A stretch of DNA of 64,000 nucleotides from positions 6,448,001 to 6,512,000 of the forward strand of contig NC_064672.1 of NCBI RefSeq assembly GCF_023278565.1, in the 5' to 3' direction. The notes under the pieces were generated by a model. It saw only the letters and a list, made by a program, of their open reading frames with translations. It ran no database searches and was not told the origin of the DNA. Each line of letters begins with the position of its first letter. The stretch's first letter is position 1. The position numbers and the translations under genes were made by a program. The stretch is from Colletotrichum lupini. Taxonomy: Eukaryota > Ascomycota > Sordariomycetes > Glomerellales > Glomerellaceae. Below are positions 40,891 through 50,213 of the stretch, one piece after another.

Positions 40891-40903
40891 GTTATGAGCC
40901 CAG
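40891..40903 (+). promoter_or_regulatory. Primer-binding site for an initiator-tRNA-Met half molecule
   Basis: GTTATGAGCCCAG directly follows the 5' LTR. It is complementary to the anticodon stem and 5' anticodon loop of eukaryotic initiator tRNA-Met (the ...CTGGGCTCATAAC region), not to a tRNA 3' end. Copia of Drosophila is known to prime from the 5' half of this tRNA cut in the anticodon loop; the match and position indicate the same mechanism here. Confidence 0.8.
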
Positions 40904-41037
40904 TAGACTCACGCAGCCTCTCTGGACTCTAAATAGCTCCAGAACTGCCACTACACCCCTGAACTATTGTCACAGTAGCCAGGCGGGATTTCAGTTATTC
41001 CACGAGTATCAAAACATCAACAGTGCCATTATTGATC

Positions 41038-44000
41038 ATGGCATCCCGTCATTCTTCCATTCGCCTTCAGGGGCAAGGAGATTGGTCAAATTGGTACACC
41101 TTCATAAGGATGAACGCCAAGGCTAATGGAGTCTGGGACTTCTGTGATCCAGAAAGATCCACCCAACCCATTGAGCCTATTAGACCTACGCTTGCGGAAG
41201 AGCCGAATGTGCAACAGCTCTCTGTCTACGAAGCACAGAGTAGAATATATCCTGAAGAACTCAAGCGTCATGAGAGACGTGTTCACGCTCTCCAGAAGAC
41301 AATGAGGGATATCACAACAACGATTGAGCCATCAATGCTGTCTTGGCTTGGTGATGCAGATACGCCAAGGGAGATCCTGACGATCCTTAAGAGAAGGTAT
41401 CAACGGACCCCTGAGGCTGAGAAGATCTTAGCGTATAAGAACTACCGAGATCATCTCATTCGAATCAAGCGGTCCAACACCATGGATTGGATCCAAACGT
41501 GTGAGACTTACCTCACAAAGGCCGTCAGACTTGGCTGTGAAGAGATGAGCGTTACTCATCAACAAGTAACCCTTCTCACCACTTTGAAGGCAGTCTACCC
41601 TGACTTTGCTGCTCCACTGGCTAGGGAAACTACCAAGGAGGCAGTCGACAACATTACCACAGAGAACAGACTCTCTGGCATCACCATTCTTCATCAATTC
41701 AGAGCTTGGCTCGAGGCTGGCTATGGTGAAGACCACAATACAAGAGGAGGAGCTTATGCAACTTGGCAGCAGAAGAACGAGGAGCAATCTTCCCAGGCAT
41801 CTTCCAAGGCTGCCACTTCCTCCAACCTCACGTCATCGACTGGGAAAGCAAACAGCGAGCCAGGAAAGACAATTCCAACTTGTCCCATTGATGGGAAAAG
41901 GCACTGGTATGTTGAGTGCTGGTATCTGAACCGTCAACTTCGCCCAGAAGGACTTCAGCTTAGCGCTGCCAAGGAAGCGCAGGCAACAGCTCTTCTAAGT
42001 AAGAAGACTTGGATAGCGGAGAAGATCAAGAGGTACAACGAAACCAACAACTTTTCAGTACCGCAATCAACCCATTCTACCACTTCAACCGGGAAAGCTC
42101 ACCATATACGAGCAATCACACCTTCAGACTCTGATACGGACTGGTCAGACTCCCTCTCCACCCCGGAAGAACCAAACGGCAGCTGTCAGCATGTGGCGGA
42201 TGGAGAAGAGGTTAGGAACGCAGTTCTCGTCGATACTGGCGCTTCTGACCCTCTATCATGGGACAGATCACGATTCCGATATCTTCAACCAGTCAAGAAG
42301 GCGTTTGACACACCCAACGGACCGATTCAAGCAATCGCCAAGGGCTCTCTCATCGTCAGAGCATTCAACCCTACGGACGTAGAAGTAGAGCTTGCTATTC
42401 CCAACGCATACCTGATTCCACAGGCATCAACTACTTTGATCAGTACCATCAAGCTAGAAGAACAAGATCTTTGGTTTTCAGCAAGAAAACGATGCTTTGA
42501 GGATGGCGACGGTAACTCTGTGTATAGAGTATGGTCAAGCAATTCACAGTATCACCTTGAACGCCCACACGAGCAGTCTGGGAATTCCTTCTTCACGTCA
42601 AGCAAGAAACCAAGATCTCAGAGCAATGCAACGGGTCGTCTTTGGCATCAGAGATTAGGACACCCAAGCAAGGAGGCTCTACAGCATCTGAACAATGCAT
42701 GCACAGGTGCTGGCGTTGAGAATCCACACACTGACGATTGCGAGGCTTGCCACTTAGCAAGGGCAAAACGAATAGTTTCACGACGTTCTCCAACATACAA
42801 GACCACTTATCCTTACGAAAGGGTAAATGTGGACTTCTTTTTGATGGAAGAAGCCTGTAATGGTGCAAGGGTCAACATCATTGCCACCTGTGGTCACACC
42901 AAGCACAAGCTCACGAGAGCCTTAGCCCATCGACGTCTCCTAGGTCTCCAATTCATCAAGCAGTTAGTCAAGTTCCTCAACACTCAATATGGGATCATCG
43001 TCAGGTTTATCCGTTTGGATGGAGACATGGCTCTTCAAACGAACATAGACACTTTCACTGCGGACGAAGGTATCATACTGGAGCGAACCGCACCATACAC
43101 ATCTGCTCAGAATGGACCAGGGGAAAGGGCTGGAGGAGTCGTGTTCAACGATTCGAGAGCAATGGGGATCGAATCCAACTTCCCGTCCGACTTATGGCCG
43201 GAGATTACAGCAGCATCAGTATACGTTGGCAACCTGACTCCGCGCAGGAAGATACATTGGAAGAGACCCCAAGGCGTTCTCAACACGTGGCTCAATGCCA
43301 ACAGAGGAATGAACAGGCCGGAGAAACCCTCAATTGCACACCTAAAAAGGTATGGATGCAGGGCCTACCCTCTGACGAAAGATTACCTCGCTAGCCGCCA
43401 GCGAACAGCCAAAATGGCACCAAGAGCGCATATTGGCTATCTATGTGGCTACGACAGTACCAACATCTATCGAATCTGGATCCCAGCTTTACAACAGGTA
43501 TTCCGGACAAGAGATGTCACCTTCGACGAAACTATCGTCTACGACCCAGCGGTAGAAAGCTCACCAGATGACTTAGAACTGCTCAGAGCACAGGCTGGTC
43601 AGCTAGATCTAGTCGATCTCAACCTTGATATTGACCTCACGATCGAGGCAGTCATGAGTGATTCAGCCCATCTAGGGAGCATTGCAAGCCCACCCGCAGC
43701 ATTAGCTTCTGAATCCCGACAAGCACGACAAAGCAACTCAACAAAAAGTTGTCCAGATCAACAACCATATAACTACGGATCTGATGGCTCTGATACCAGC
43801 CTGGATATCTCTGCAGCTGGGAGGGTGGAAGCCACAGAACCCACCACAGACTCAAGCTCTCTGATAAATCCTTCGTCTTCCCCTGACACTACTGGAGGAG
43901 ACAAAGAATCAGACCACATTTCAGATAATCAAAATTCCCACGAGGAGATTCTTGATACCATCATTGTCAGAACTGATAGTGACACCTCGCAAGACGAACA

Positions 44001-45933
44001 AGAAGGTCACCAGGCAAGCCAGAACGATCAAACAGATAGTGATCCAGGTCAGCTACCTAGGGGGGTGCTAGAAACAGCGGAGGACTCCAATGAACCACTC
44101 AGTTCAACCCCGGACGTCACTTCATCTAACATGTCCACCAACATTACCAGAAAGCGACAACAACACGATACTGCGCAAGGAGTTGATCTAGCAAACATCA
44201 TTCAAGCTCCAAGGACTCGAAAACCTAGCAGGAAAGCACAGGATTACAACGATAGCGCCTACCAGAAGGGATACATGGCATACATCACCACTAATGGGTC
44301 TGCATACCACTCTGCAAGCCTGAATCACAACAACAAACGACATAAGAGAGATCTTCCTCCGCCACCTAGGAACTGGAGGGAAGCTCAACGACACCCGTTC
44401 TTCACTGACTGGAAGAAAGCCTGCGAGGCAGAACTTCAGCACCACTGGAACATCGGTACGTGGAAGAAGATCAAGTCTAGCAAGGTCAACACAGAGCAAC
44501 ACTTCATCATACCGCTATTATGGGTATTCACGTACAAATTCGACAAGCATGGGTACTTGCAAAAGTTCAAAGCAAGAATATGCGTTCAGGGCAATCTTCA
44601 ACCTCCTAGTGATTTAGATACCTCAGCATCGACGCTTGCAGCTAGGACTTTTAGAACCATGATGGCGCTTGGAGCCAGATTCGGTCTGAGATTCTGGCAG
44701 AAAGATGCTGTCAACGCCTTCACAAATGCATGGCTAGATGAATTGGTCTATGTCCACTACCCACCAGGCTTTGAGGAGTATGGGCAAGTTCTACTGCTTC
44801 TCCGAGTTCTTTATGGCCTCAGAAGGTCACCCCTTCTCTGGCAACGCCACATCACAAAGACAATGAAGGAAATCGGTTTCACCCAGCTTCAAGAGGATGA
44901 ATGCGTTTTCATTAGAAATGGAATCCTCATCTTTGTCTTTGTGGACGACATCGTGATTGCTTTCCTACCTAGCAAGGAGGATGAGGCAAGAACACTCACC
45001 AACAAACTACAATCTCATTATCAACTGAGAGACATGGGAGACCTTCGATGGTTTCTAGGAATTAGGATCATTCGCGATCTCAACGCCAGAAAGATATGGC
45101 TCTGCCTTGACAGCTATATCGATTCACTGGTCACTAAATACAAGATTAATCCTCAAGGAGGATGGCCTCAAACACCTATGAGTCCTGAACAGCTGATTCA
45201 ATACAACGGCCAAGCTTCCAAAGAGACGATCAACAACTATCAGAGAAAAGTCGGCTCACTTAACTACGCCGCGGTGATTGGGAGACCAGACATCTCGTAC
45301 ACCACATCGCGACTCTCTGAATACCTTCAGAACCCTGGCCCAGACCACATCGTAGCAGCAGACAGATGTATGGCATACCTGGCTCGAACGAAAGGACTTG
45401 CAATCGAGTACGACGGATCTGCCGAAGGAAGACTCTACTGCTCCTCAGACGCTGCCTTCGCAGACGACCTCAACACTCGAAGGAGTAGTCAAGGGTATGT
45501 GACAATGCTTTTTGGAGGCCCTATCGACTGGAAAGCCACCAAACAGAAGTGTGTCGTCACCTCATCAACCGAAGCAGAGTTGATTGCTCTCACCCAGGCA
45601 ACTCGAGAGTATATCGCCACGCTCAGGCTGATGAAGGAGTTAGAGATCCAACCCGACGGATTTCCAACCATACTCTGTGACAACCAACAAACTCTTCGTC
45701 TCCTCACTGCTGAGAAACCTCATCGGGTCTCGAAGTTGAAACACATCGACATTCAGAACCTATGGGCAAGGCAAGTGTGTCAGAAAGGAGATATCAACTT
45801 CCACTGGATGGATACAAACCACACTATTGCCGATGGGCTCACGAAGCCTCTCAACCGTGTTAAACACGCCGATTTCGTTCGTTCACTTCGTCTCGTTGAC
45901 ATCACTCACCTGCTGGGACAGGAAGAGGAGTGA
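41038..45933 (+). CDS. Copia Gag-Pol polyprotein, intact
   Basis: Makes the Gag shell and the enzymes that copy and integrate the element. The start is the ATG at 41038 (A at -3, G at +4), giving 1,631 residues; the frame extends upstream without ATG to a TGA at 40960, and a GTG at 41023 is an unlikely start in a fungus. Numbered from that ATG: Gag-like N-terminus (1-270); a single Cys/His knuckle (Cys282, His289, Cys294); protease DTGAS (399-403); pre-integrase zinc finger (His537, His542, Cys568, Cys571); integrase Asp599, Asp661, Glu696, spaced close to the D,D35E pattern; a low-complexity acidic Ser/Thr-rich linker (about 840-1070); reverse transcriptase from about 1112 with Asp1223 and FVDD (1301-1304; most relatives have YVDD); RNase H Asp1471, Glu1512/1514, Asp1548, Asp1599, ending near the ADGLTKPL motif. 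Every expected catalytic residue is present and there is no stop or frameshift. Length is near the upper end for fungal Copia polyproteins. The one-frame Gag-Pol is normal for Copia. Confidence 0.96.
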   Translation: MASRHSSIRLQGQGDWSNWYTFIRMNAKANGVWDFCDPERSTQPIEPIRPTLAEEPNVQQLSVYEAQSRIYPEELKRHERRVHALQKTMRDITTTIEPSMLSWLGDADTPREILTILKRRYQRTPEAEKILAYKNYRDHLIRIKRSNTMDWIQTCETYLTKAVRLGCEEMSVTHQQVTLLTTLKAVYPDFAAPLARETTKEAVDNITTENRLSGITILHQFRAWLEAGYGEDHNTRGGAYATWQQKNEEQSSQASSKAATSSNLTSSTGKANSEPGKTIPTCPIDGKRHWYVECWYLNRQLRPEGLQLSAAKEAQATALLSKKTWIAEKIKRYNETNNFSVPQSTHSTTSTGKAHHIRAITPSDSDTDWSDSLSTPEEPNGSCQHVADGEEVRNAVLVDTGASDPLSWDRSRFRYLQPVKKAFDTPNGPIQAIAKGSLIVRAFNPTDVEVELAIPNAYLIPQASTTLISTIKLEEQDLWFSARKRCFEDGDGNSVYRVWSSNSQYHLERPHEQSGNSFFTSSKKPRSQSNATGRLWHQRLGHPSKEALQHLNNACTGAGVENPHTDDCEACHLARAKRIVSRRSPTYKTTYPYERVNVDFFLMEEACNGARVNIIATCGHTKHKLTRALAHRRLLGLQFIKQLVKFLNTQYGIIVRFIRLDGDMALQTNIDTFTADEGIILERTAPYTSAQNGPGERAGGVVFNDSRAMGIESNFPSDLWPEITAASVYVGNLTPRRKIHWKRPQGVLNTWLNANRGMNRPEKPSIAHLKRYGCRAYPLTKDYLASRQRTAKMAPRAHIGYLCGYDSTNIYRIWIPALQQVFRTRDVTFDETIVYDPAVESSPDDLELLRAQAGQLDLVDLNLDIDLTIEAVMSDSAHLGSIASPPAALASESRQARQSNSTKSCPDQQPYNYGSDGSDTSLDISAAGRVEATEPTTDSSSLINPSSSPDTTGGDKESDHISDNQNSHEEILDTIIVRTDSDTSQDEQEGHQASQNDQTDSDPGQLPRGVLETAEDSNEPLSSTPDVTSSNMSTNITRKRQQHDTAQGVDLANIIQAPRTRKPSRKAQDYNDSAYQKGYMAYITTNGSAYHSASLNHNNKRHKRDLPPPPRNWREAQRHPFFTDWKKACEAELQHHWNIGTWKKIKSSKVNTEQHFIIPLLWVFTYKFDKHGYLQKFKARICVQGNLQPPSDLDTSASTLAARTFRTMMALGARFGLRFWQKDAVNAFTNAWLDELVYVHYPPGFEEYGQVLLLLRVLYGLRRSPLLWQRHITKTMKEIGFTQLQEDECVFIRNGILIFVFVDDIVIAFLPSKEDEARTLTNKLQSHYQLRDMGDLRWFLGIRIIRDLNARKIWLCLDSYIDSLVTKYKINPQGGWPQTPMSPEQLIQYNGQASKETINNYQRKVGSLNYAAVIGRPDISYTTSRLSEYLQNPGPDHIVAADRCMAYLARTKGLAIEYDGSAEGRLYCSSDAAFADDLNTRRSSQGYVTMLFGGPIDWKATKQKCVVTSSTEAELIALTQATREYIATLRLMKELEIQPDGFPTILCDNQQTLRLLTAEKPHRVSKLKHIDIQNLWARQVCQKGDINFHWMDTNHTIADGLTKPLNRVKHADFVRSLRLVDITHLLGQEEE

Positions 45934-45968
45934 AGGAGCAGACATAGCTTCAGGCAAAGCCTGAACCT

Positions 45969-45977
45969 AGGGGGGTG
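45969..45977 (+). other. Copia polypurine tract
   Basis: AGGGGGGTG immediately before the 3' LTR, where plus-strand DNA synthesis is primed. Position and purine run are as expected; the last TG could be read as part of the LTR, but the 5' copy does not support that. Confidence 0.8.
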
Positions 45978-46196
45978 TGTCAGACTGCCCCAGGACATTC
46001 GTTACGGTACTTGTTTCGCCCCAAGCGATCTGACTCATGCTTAACTAAAAATATAAATAAGGCTAGTAAGAGTATCCTTATATAAGGGGATTATATACTC
46101 ACTATATAAATATAGGGTTTCTTTTTATAGCTATTTATTTATTATACTTATTAATATATATAGAATGACCCCTGCCTATCTAACCACTGCTCGATA
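45978..46196 (+). repeat. Copia 3' LTR (219 bp)
   Basis: Begins TGTCAGACTG and ends CTGCTCGATA. Compared with the 5' LTR it keeps more CpA/TpG. Shared TpA-rich blocks (AAAATATAAATAAGGCTA, TTAATATATATAGAATG) are identical in both and so predate or equally affected the pair. Confidence 0.93.
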
Positions 46197-46201
46197 GAAC
46201 T
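46197..46201. repeat. Copia target-site duplication, right copy (GAACT)
   Basis: Exact copy of 40667-40671, directly after the 3' LTR. An unmutated duplication fits a fairly recent insertion. Confidence 0.9.
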
Positions 46202-49200
46202 TAATAGCCATTGCCGGTACGGCTCGTCCCGTCACTAAATAGCAAACAATTATTATAAGTATGTCCTTATAGCACAAGGCTTTTGGACGTCCCCGCCCGG
46301 CTGTTTCCTTATTAGCAATCTGTTAAGGAGAAGGGAGTCTTTATCTTATAATAGTTAGTTATTATAATCTACGTTTTTTATATCTTTACTATACTTAAGA
46401 TTAAGGGACTTAATACCTTAGAGCTTAAAAATCTTATCCGTACTTCCGTTTTTAGGTTTTTTCTTTTTAATATATACGACCTTAGCGGGCCGGGCGCTAG
46501 TATAATAGAAGAGCTAGTAGTAATTAGCTAGTTAAGTACGCTACCGTTCTAAGAATAAATATTTAGTAGTTATAATAATAAGGGTCCTGCTAGCTATTTA
46601 GCTAAGTTATACCCTATTTATTTATATACTATATTTATAAAATAGGTTAACTTAAATAAGCTAAAGCAGTAGATAACTACTAATATATTTAAGTCCTTAT
46701 ATTTTTAGATTACTATATAGTTAATAATGCTTCGACGCTCCTACCTTAGGCGGCTAAGACCGGGTCTTCTTCTATCTAGCTTATAATTATTATTATAAAT
46801 AGTATACTAGATATAGTAGTTATTTATTAAAGCTAGTAGAGTATAGGATACCGAGCGGCTATTGTGCGGAGAGTACGTATTTTAAAACCGGATATACGAA
46901 TAGATACTTAATAAATACTACTAGCTCTACTTATATTATAGTAAACGAGCCGCTTTACCCATAGGTCTACGGCTTTAATAGTTAGCTTATTCCGTAATAA
47001 GAATTTAATTTAAAAAACGGCGGCGATTAGGGTATAATTAGGGAGAGTTTTAGGCTATTATTAACTTTTCCTAGGTAAATAACCGCTTTAAATAGTTAAG
47101 AGGCTTTATTTTATGCTTTATTTACGTACGGTTTTATATTATATTATATTATATAAGTAGTAGTATTTAAATTTAGAATAAGATTATAATTAATAGCTAG
47201 ATATTTTAAAGAGCCGCAATTTAGAAATCCCTTCTTTTTTATATTAAAGCGATTTTTTAAATTCGTAAGTAGTTTCTAAACTTATTATCCCGTACGAACT
47301 AAGAATAGTATTAACACTTTATAAAACGTCTTCTATATATATCCTCTGGCGAATTTTACTCCGTTTATAAACCTTATTCTTATTTTCGTTTATTTTAACT
47401 AGACATAAGCTATTATAATCTACTTTTTATATTTATCCGTGCGCGCCACGCCCTACTATAACGTAACCTTAGTATTTATATTAATACTCTTATTTTCTAT
47501 CCCGCGCTCGTAGCCGTGTTCTTATTTTTATTATTAACTTAGAACTTCTTTAATATACTTTTAATTAAAGAACGACCGGCCGCCGTGCTATTTAAGTCTA
47601 CGCGTCGGATAAACTAAAGAGGTTTTATACTAGGCTAACTAGTTTTACTAGAGTCTTCGTATTTTACCCTTTTATTTACGTTAATAATAGAGTATATATT
47701 AAGGGTAACTTCTGCTTTAGTAGTTTCTATAAGACGCCGTATTTAGCGTTTCTTATTATAGAATATAGTATATAAAGCCGGGCGAGCCTCTATAGTAAAT
47801 TAATAAGATAAAGGTCGGTTACTATTAATAACGTAATATTAAAATTACTTTAATAGTGACTTTAAAACCGGCGCATAGCGGAACGTTTTTTAAGGGCCGG
47901 ATATAAGAGGCGCTAGCCGAGGCCTCTCTATATAGGTCGATATAGAAAAAACCTATTTACTTATGATATTAAAAAAATATAAAGTCTCTAGGGATATTAT
48001 AATTAGCTAGTAACGCCTTAGAAGTGAAAATGCTATTATTAAATAGTATTTATATAGAGTACTAAAATACTAATATTTAGCTTATATTTATAGCTCTCTT
48101 ATTAAGAGCTCTCGTCAGAGCCGTTACTAAATTAATAAATCGTTCTATTATTTAAAAGCTACTCTCTTATTAAGTATATATATAAAAAAGAGCTCTTTTA
48201 AATTTGCTCGTTCGGCTACTTTTAGCTATATTAGAGCTAGATTAGTAACCTTAAAAATATAAAAAATAATATATTATATTTAGACGCTCTATATAATAGT
48301 ATAAGTAGATTAATAACTTAAAGCGAGGAAGCCTTGCTCTATTTCCGACCTAGATCTCTATTATTAAGACTATATTAGTTAACTATAAATTAATAAGTAG
48401 CGCAACTCGGCCCGCTTTTTAATAACTTCGTTCGTTCTACTCGTTTTATTCGTAGCGACTCTAAAGGCGCGGTGCATAATAATAAGTCTTATTATACTTA
48501 GCTATTAACTAGCCGTAATTAAAGAGGTCCTCTTTACTTTTTTATATTAAATATACGTAGCCGTCCTATTTAATAGTATATAAATTAGCGCTATTATTAG
48601 TCTCGTAATAGCTTACGATATACTAGAGACGGGATACTTAAGTAGCGTTATTTACTTAGGGTTACTTAACGTATTTTTATTATATATTAATATACTCTCC
48701 GTTTTTAAAGACTTATAAAGTTTAATAATTGTCTAGCTAGTCCTATTTAAGGGTATTATGGATACTTATAACTATATTATAGAATATATACGCACTACTC
48801 GTAGTAGTATAAATAACTTTAATTACCTTAAGGTATAAAGACTAGGCTATGTAAATTATCGAGCCCCGCTATACTTTTATATTAATATAGATATATTTTA
48901 AAATACGCAGTACTTTAAGTATATAGTAGTCTTTTTAGGGGAGTGAATTTATTAGAAGTTAATAATAAGAAGTCGGGTTATAAATAGCGGCCCTTAGTAA
49001 GTACCCTCAACTTATATAGGTACGTAGTTAGATATATATTTTTTAGTATTATAAAGCCGTACTCGCATACTTCTACGTCTCGGAGTTAAATATATCTACT
49101 CTTTTTGCTAATAAACGCCCTGTTTCGGGCCTTAGACCCGGATTATTAATAATACTATAGCTCTAAGTGGCGGGATTTAAATAAAATACTGCGTCCTTAT

Positions 49201-49986
49201 GGTTTATATAGCTTTGAGTATATAAAAGTTAAAAGAATAGACTCTTTATTATAGGAAAGCTAACTTAGCTAGTTTTTATTAGCGCGATTTCTAACTAATG
49301 CGACCTTCGTAACGAGCGGACATACCCCCCCCCCCCCGGTCCTATCCCTACTCTCTCTATAACTATTTTATAAAAAGGTCTTTAGGAGCTCTACTATATC
49401 TATCCTAAGACGAATACGCGTCTCTAGTACCGCCTTTACGTTACTATTAATATTTATAGAGTTAGCTATAGGCTATTTAGTCTTTATAATCTCTATATTA
49501 GTATAGCTATAGTAGAACCTAATACGGTTATACTACGTTTATCGTCGGCTTCTTATCTAAAGCTATTATACCCTTTACGTATATCTAGCGTATTTAGTAT
49601 TATATGATTAGTATTTAGGCATATTATAAATATATTATTAGATATTACGGGGTCGGCGCTAGCTTTATTATATTAATAAATACTATTAATAATATATACG
49701 CTACGGTCGAACTTATATATATTAATATAAGCTTTTATAAGGCTATGTTTATTTTTTGCGGATTAAATAGCCTCCTCTCTTATATTAAGTTTATATTTAT
49801 TAAGGAATAAATCCTTAAAGAGCTATACTATTAAGTAATTTAAAAGAAGGACGACTAGATTAAGTATAGATCTTATATTATCTAAGTTAGTTAAGTAGAC
49901 TATAGTCGTATATTTAAAAACGATAAAACTGATATAGACGTCGGCTTATTAAAGATATAGGACTATAGAACTTATATACTTACGTA
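46202..49986. repeat. RIP desert between Copia and Gypsy elements
   Basis: Apart from the first 120 bp, which keep some CpA/TpG (ATTGCCGGTACGGCTCG, AGCACAAGGC), the stretch is CpA/TpG-depleted with no usable frame. No domain recognised. A run of 13 C at 49325-49337 is listed apart. The end borders the Gypsy insertion. Confidence 0.5.
49325..49337 (+). repeat. Homopolymer of 13 C
   Basis: CATA followed by 13 C and then GGTCC. A long C-run is unusual in such TA-rich DNA; like the G-run at 33824 it contains no CpA inside and so offers RIP little to act on. Confidence 0.85.
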
Positions 49987-49990
49987 GCTA
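49987..49990. repeat. Gypsy target-site duplication, left copy (GCTA)
   Basis: GCTA precedes the 5' LTR and recurs at 56304-56307 after the 3' LTR. If the LTR is taken as one base shorter, a 5-bp AGCTA can be read; the 7-bp inverted LTR ends favour the 4-bp reading. Confidence 0.75.
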
Positions 49991-50213
49991 TGTCACGGCA
50001 GTGGGCACCAGGGCCCTGTGGGCCCTGTGGCTTAGCCTTAGGCTGCGAGGCTGAGCTCCTAGTGGTTACGTAACGAGCTAGACCGCTGGGTCCAAAGGGC
50101 CAGCCTGCTAGCTTCTGCCCACTATTCTATTTTTTCTCTTTTTACGTTAAGTCTTTAGTTAATTAGGTTAATATAGTAGCGTTCTAACCTACCTCGAGTT
50201 CCCTTTCGTAATA
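49991..50213 (+). repeat. Gypsy 5' LTR (223 bp)
   Basis: Aligns gap-free to 56081-56303. In the first 117 bp this copy keeps G/C at all 17 differing sites (TGTCACGGCAGTGGGCACCA intact), but from 50124 on it carries the A/T state at all 6 differing sites. All 23 differences are transitions. Confidence 0.92.

Larger units (their letters stand above)
40672..46196 (+). mobile_element. Complete Copia-type LTR retrotransposon (5,525 bp)
   Basis: All parts are present in order: 5' LTR (40672-40890), primer-binding site (40891-40903), a leader of about 134 bp, a single Gag-Pol frame (41038-45933), polypurine tract (45969-45977), 3' LTR (45978-46196), and identical GAACT flanks. Domain order is Gag, protease, integrase, reverse transcriptase, RNase H; integrase before reverse transcriptase defines Copia (Ty1) rather than Gypsy. 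The body has ordinary base composition, unlike everything around it, so it entered the RIP'd region later. The LTRs differ at 21 of 219 sites, all transitions. It is structurally autonomous; whether its mutated LTRs still promote transcription is unknown. Confidence 0.95.

Noticed and set aside
41023..41037. Upstream GTG as start of the Copia polyprotein
   Set aside because: Fungal nuclear genes start at ATG in nearly all cases; the ATG at 41038 has a good context, and the five extra residues add no domain.
41086..45707. Minus-strand and off-frame open stretches inside the Copia element
   Set aside because: All are shadows of the intact polyprotein frame.
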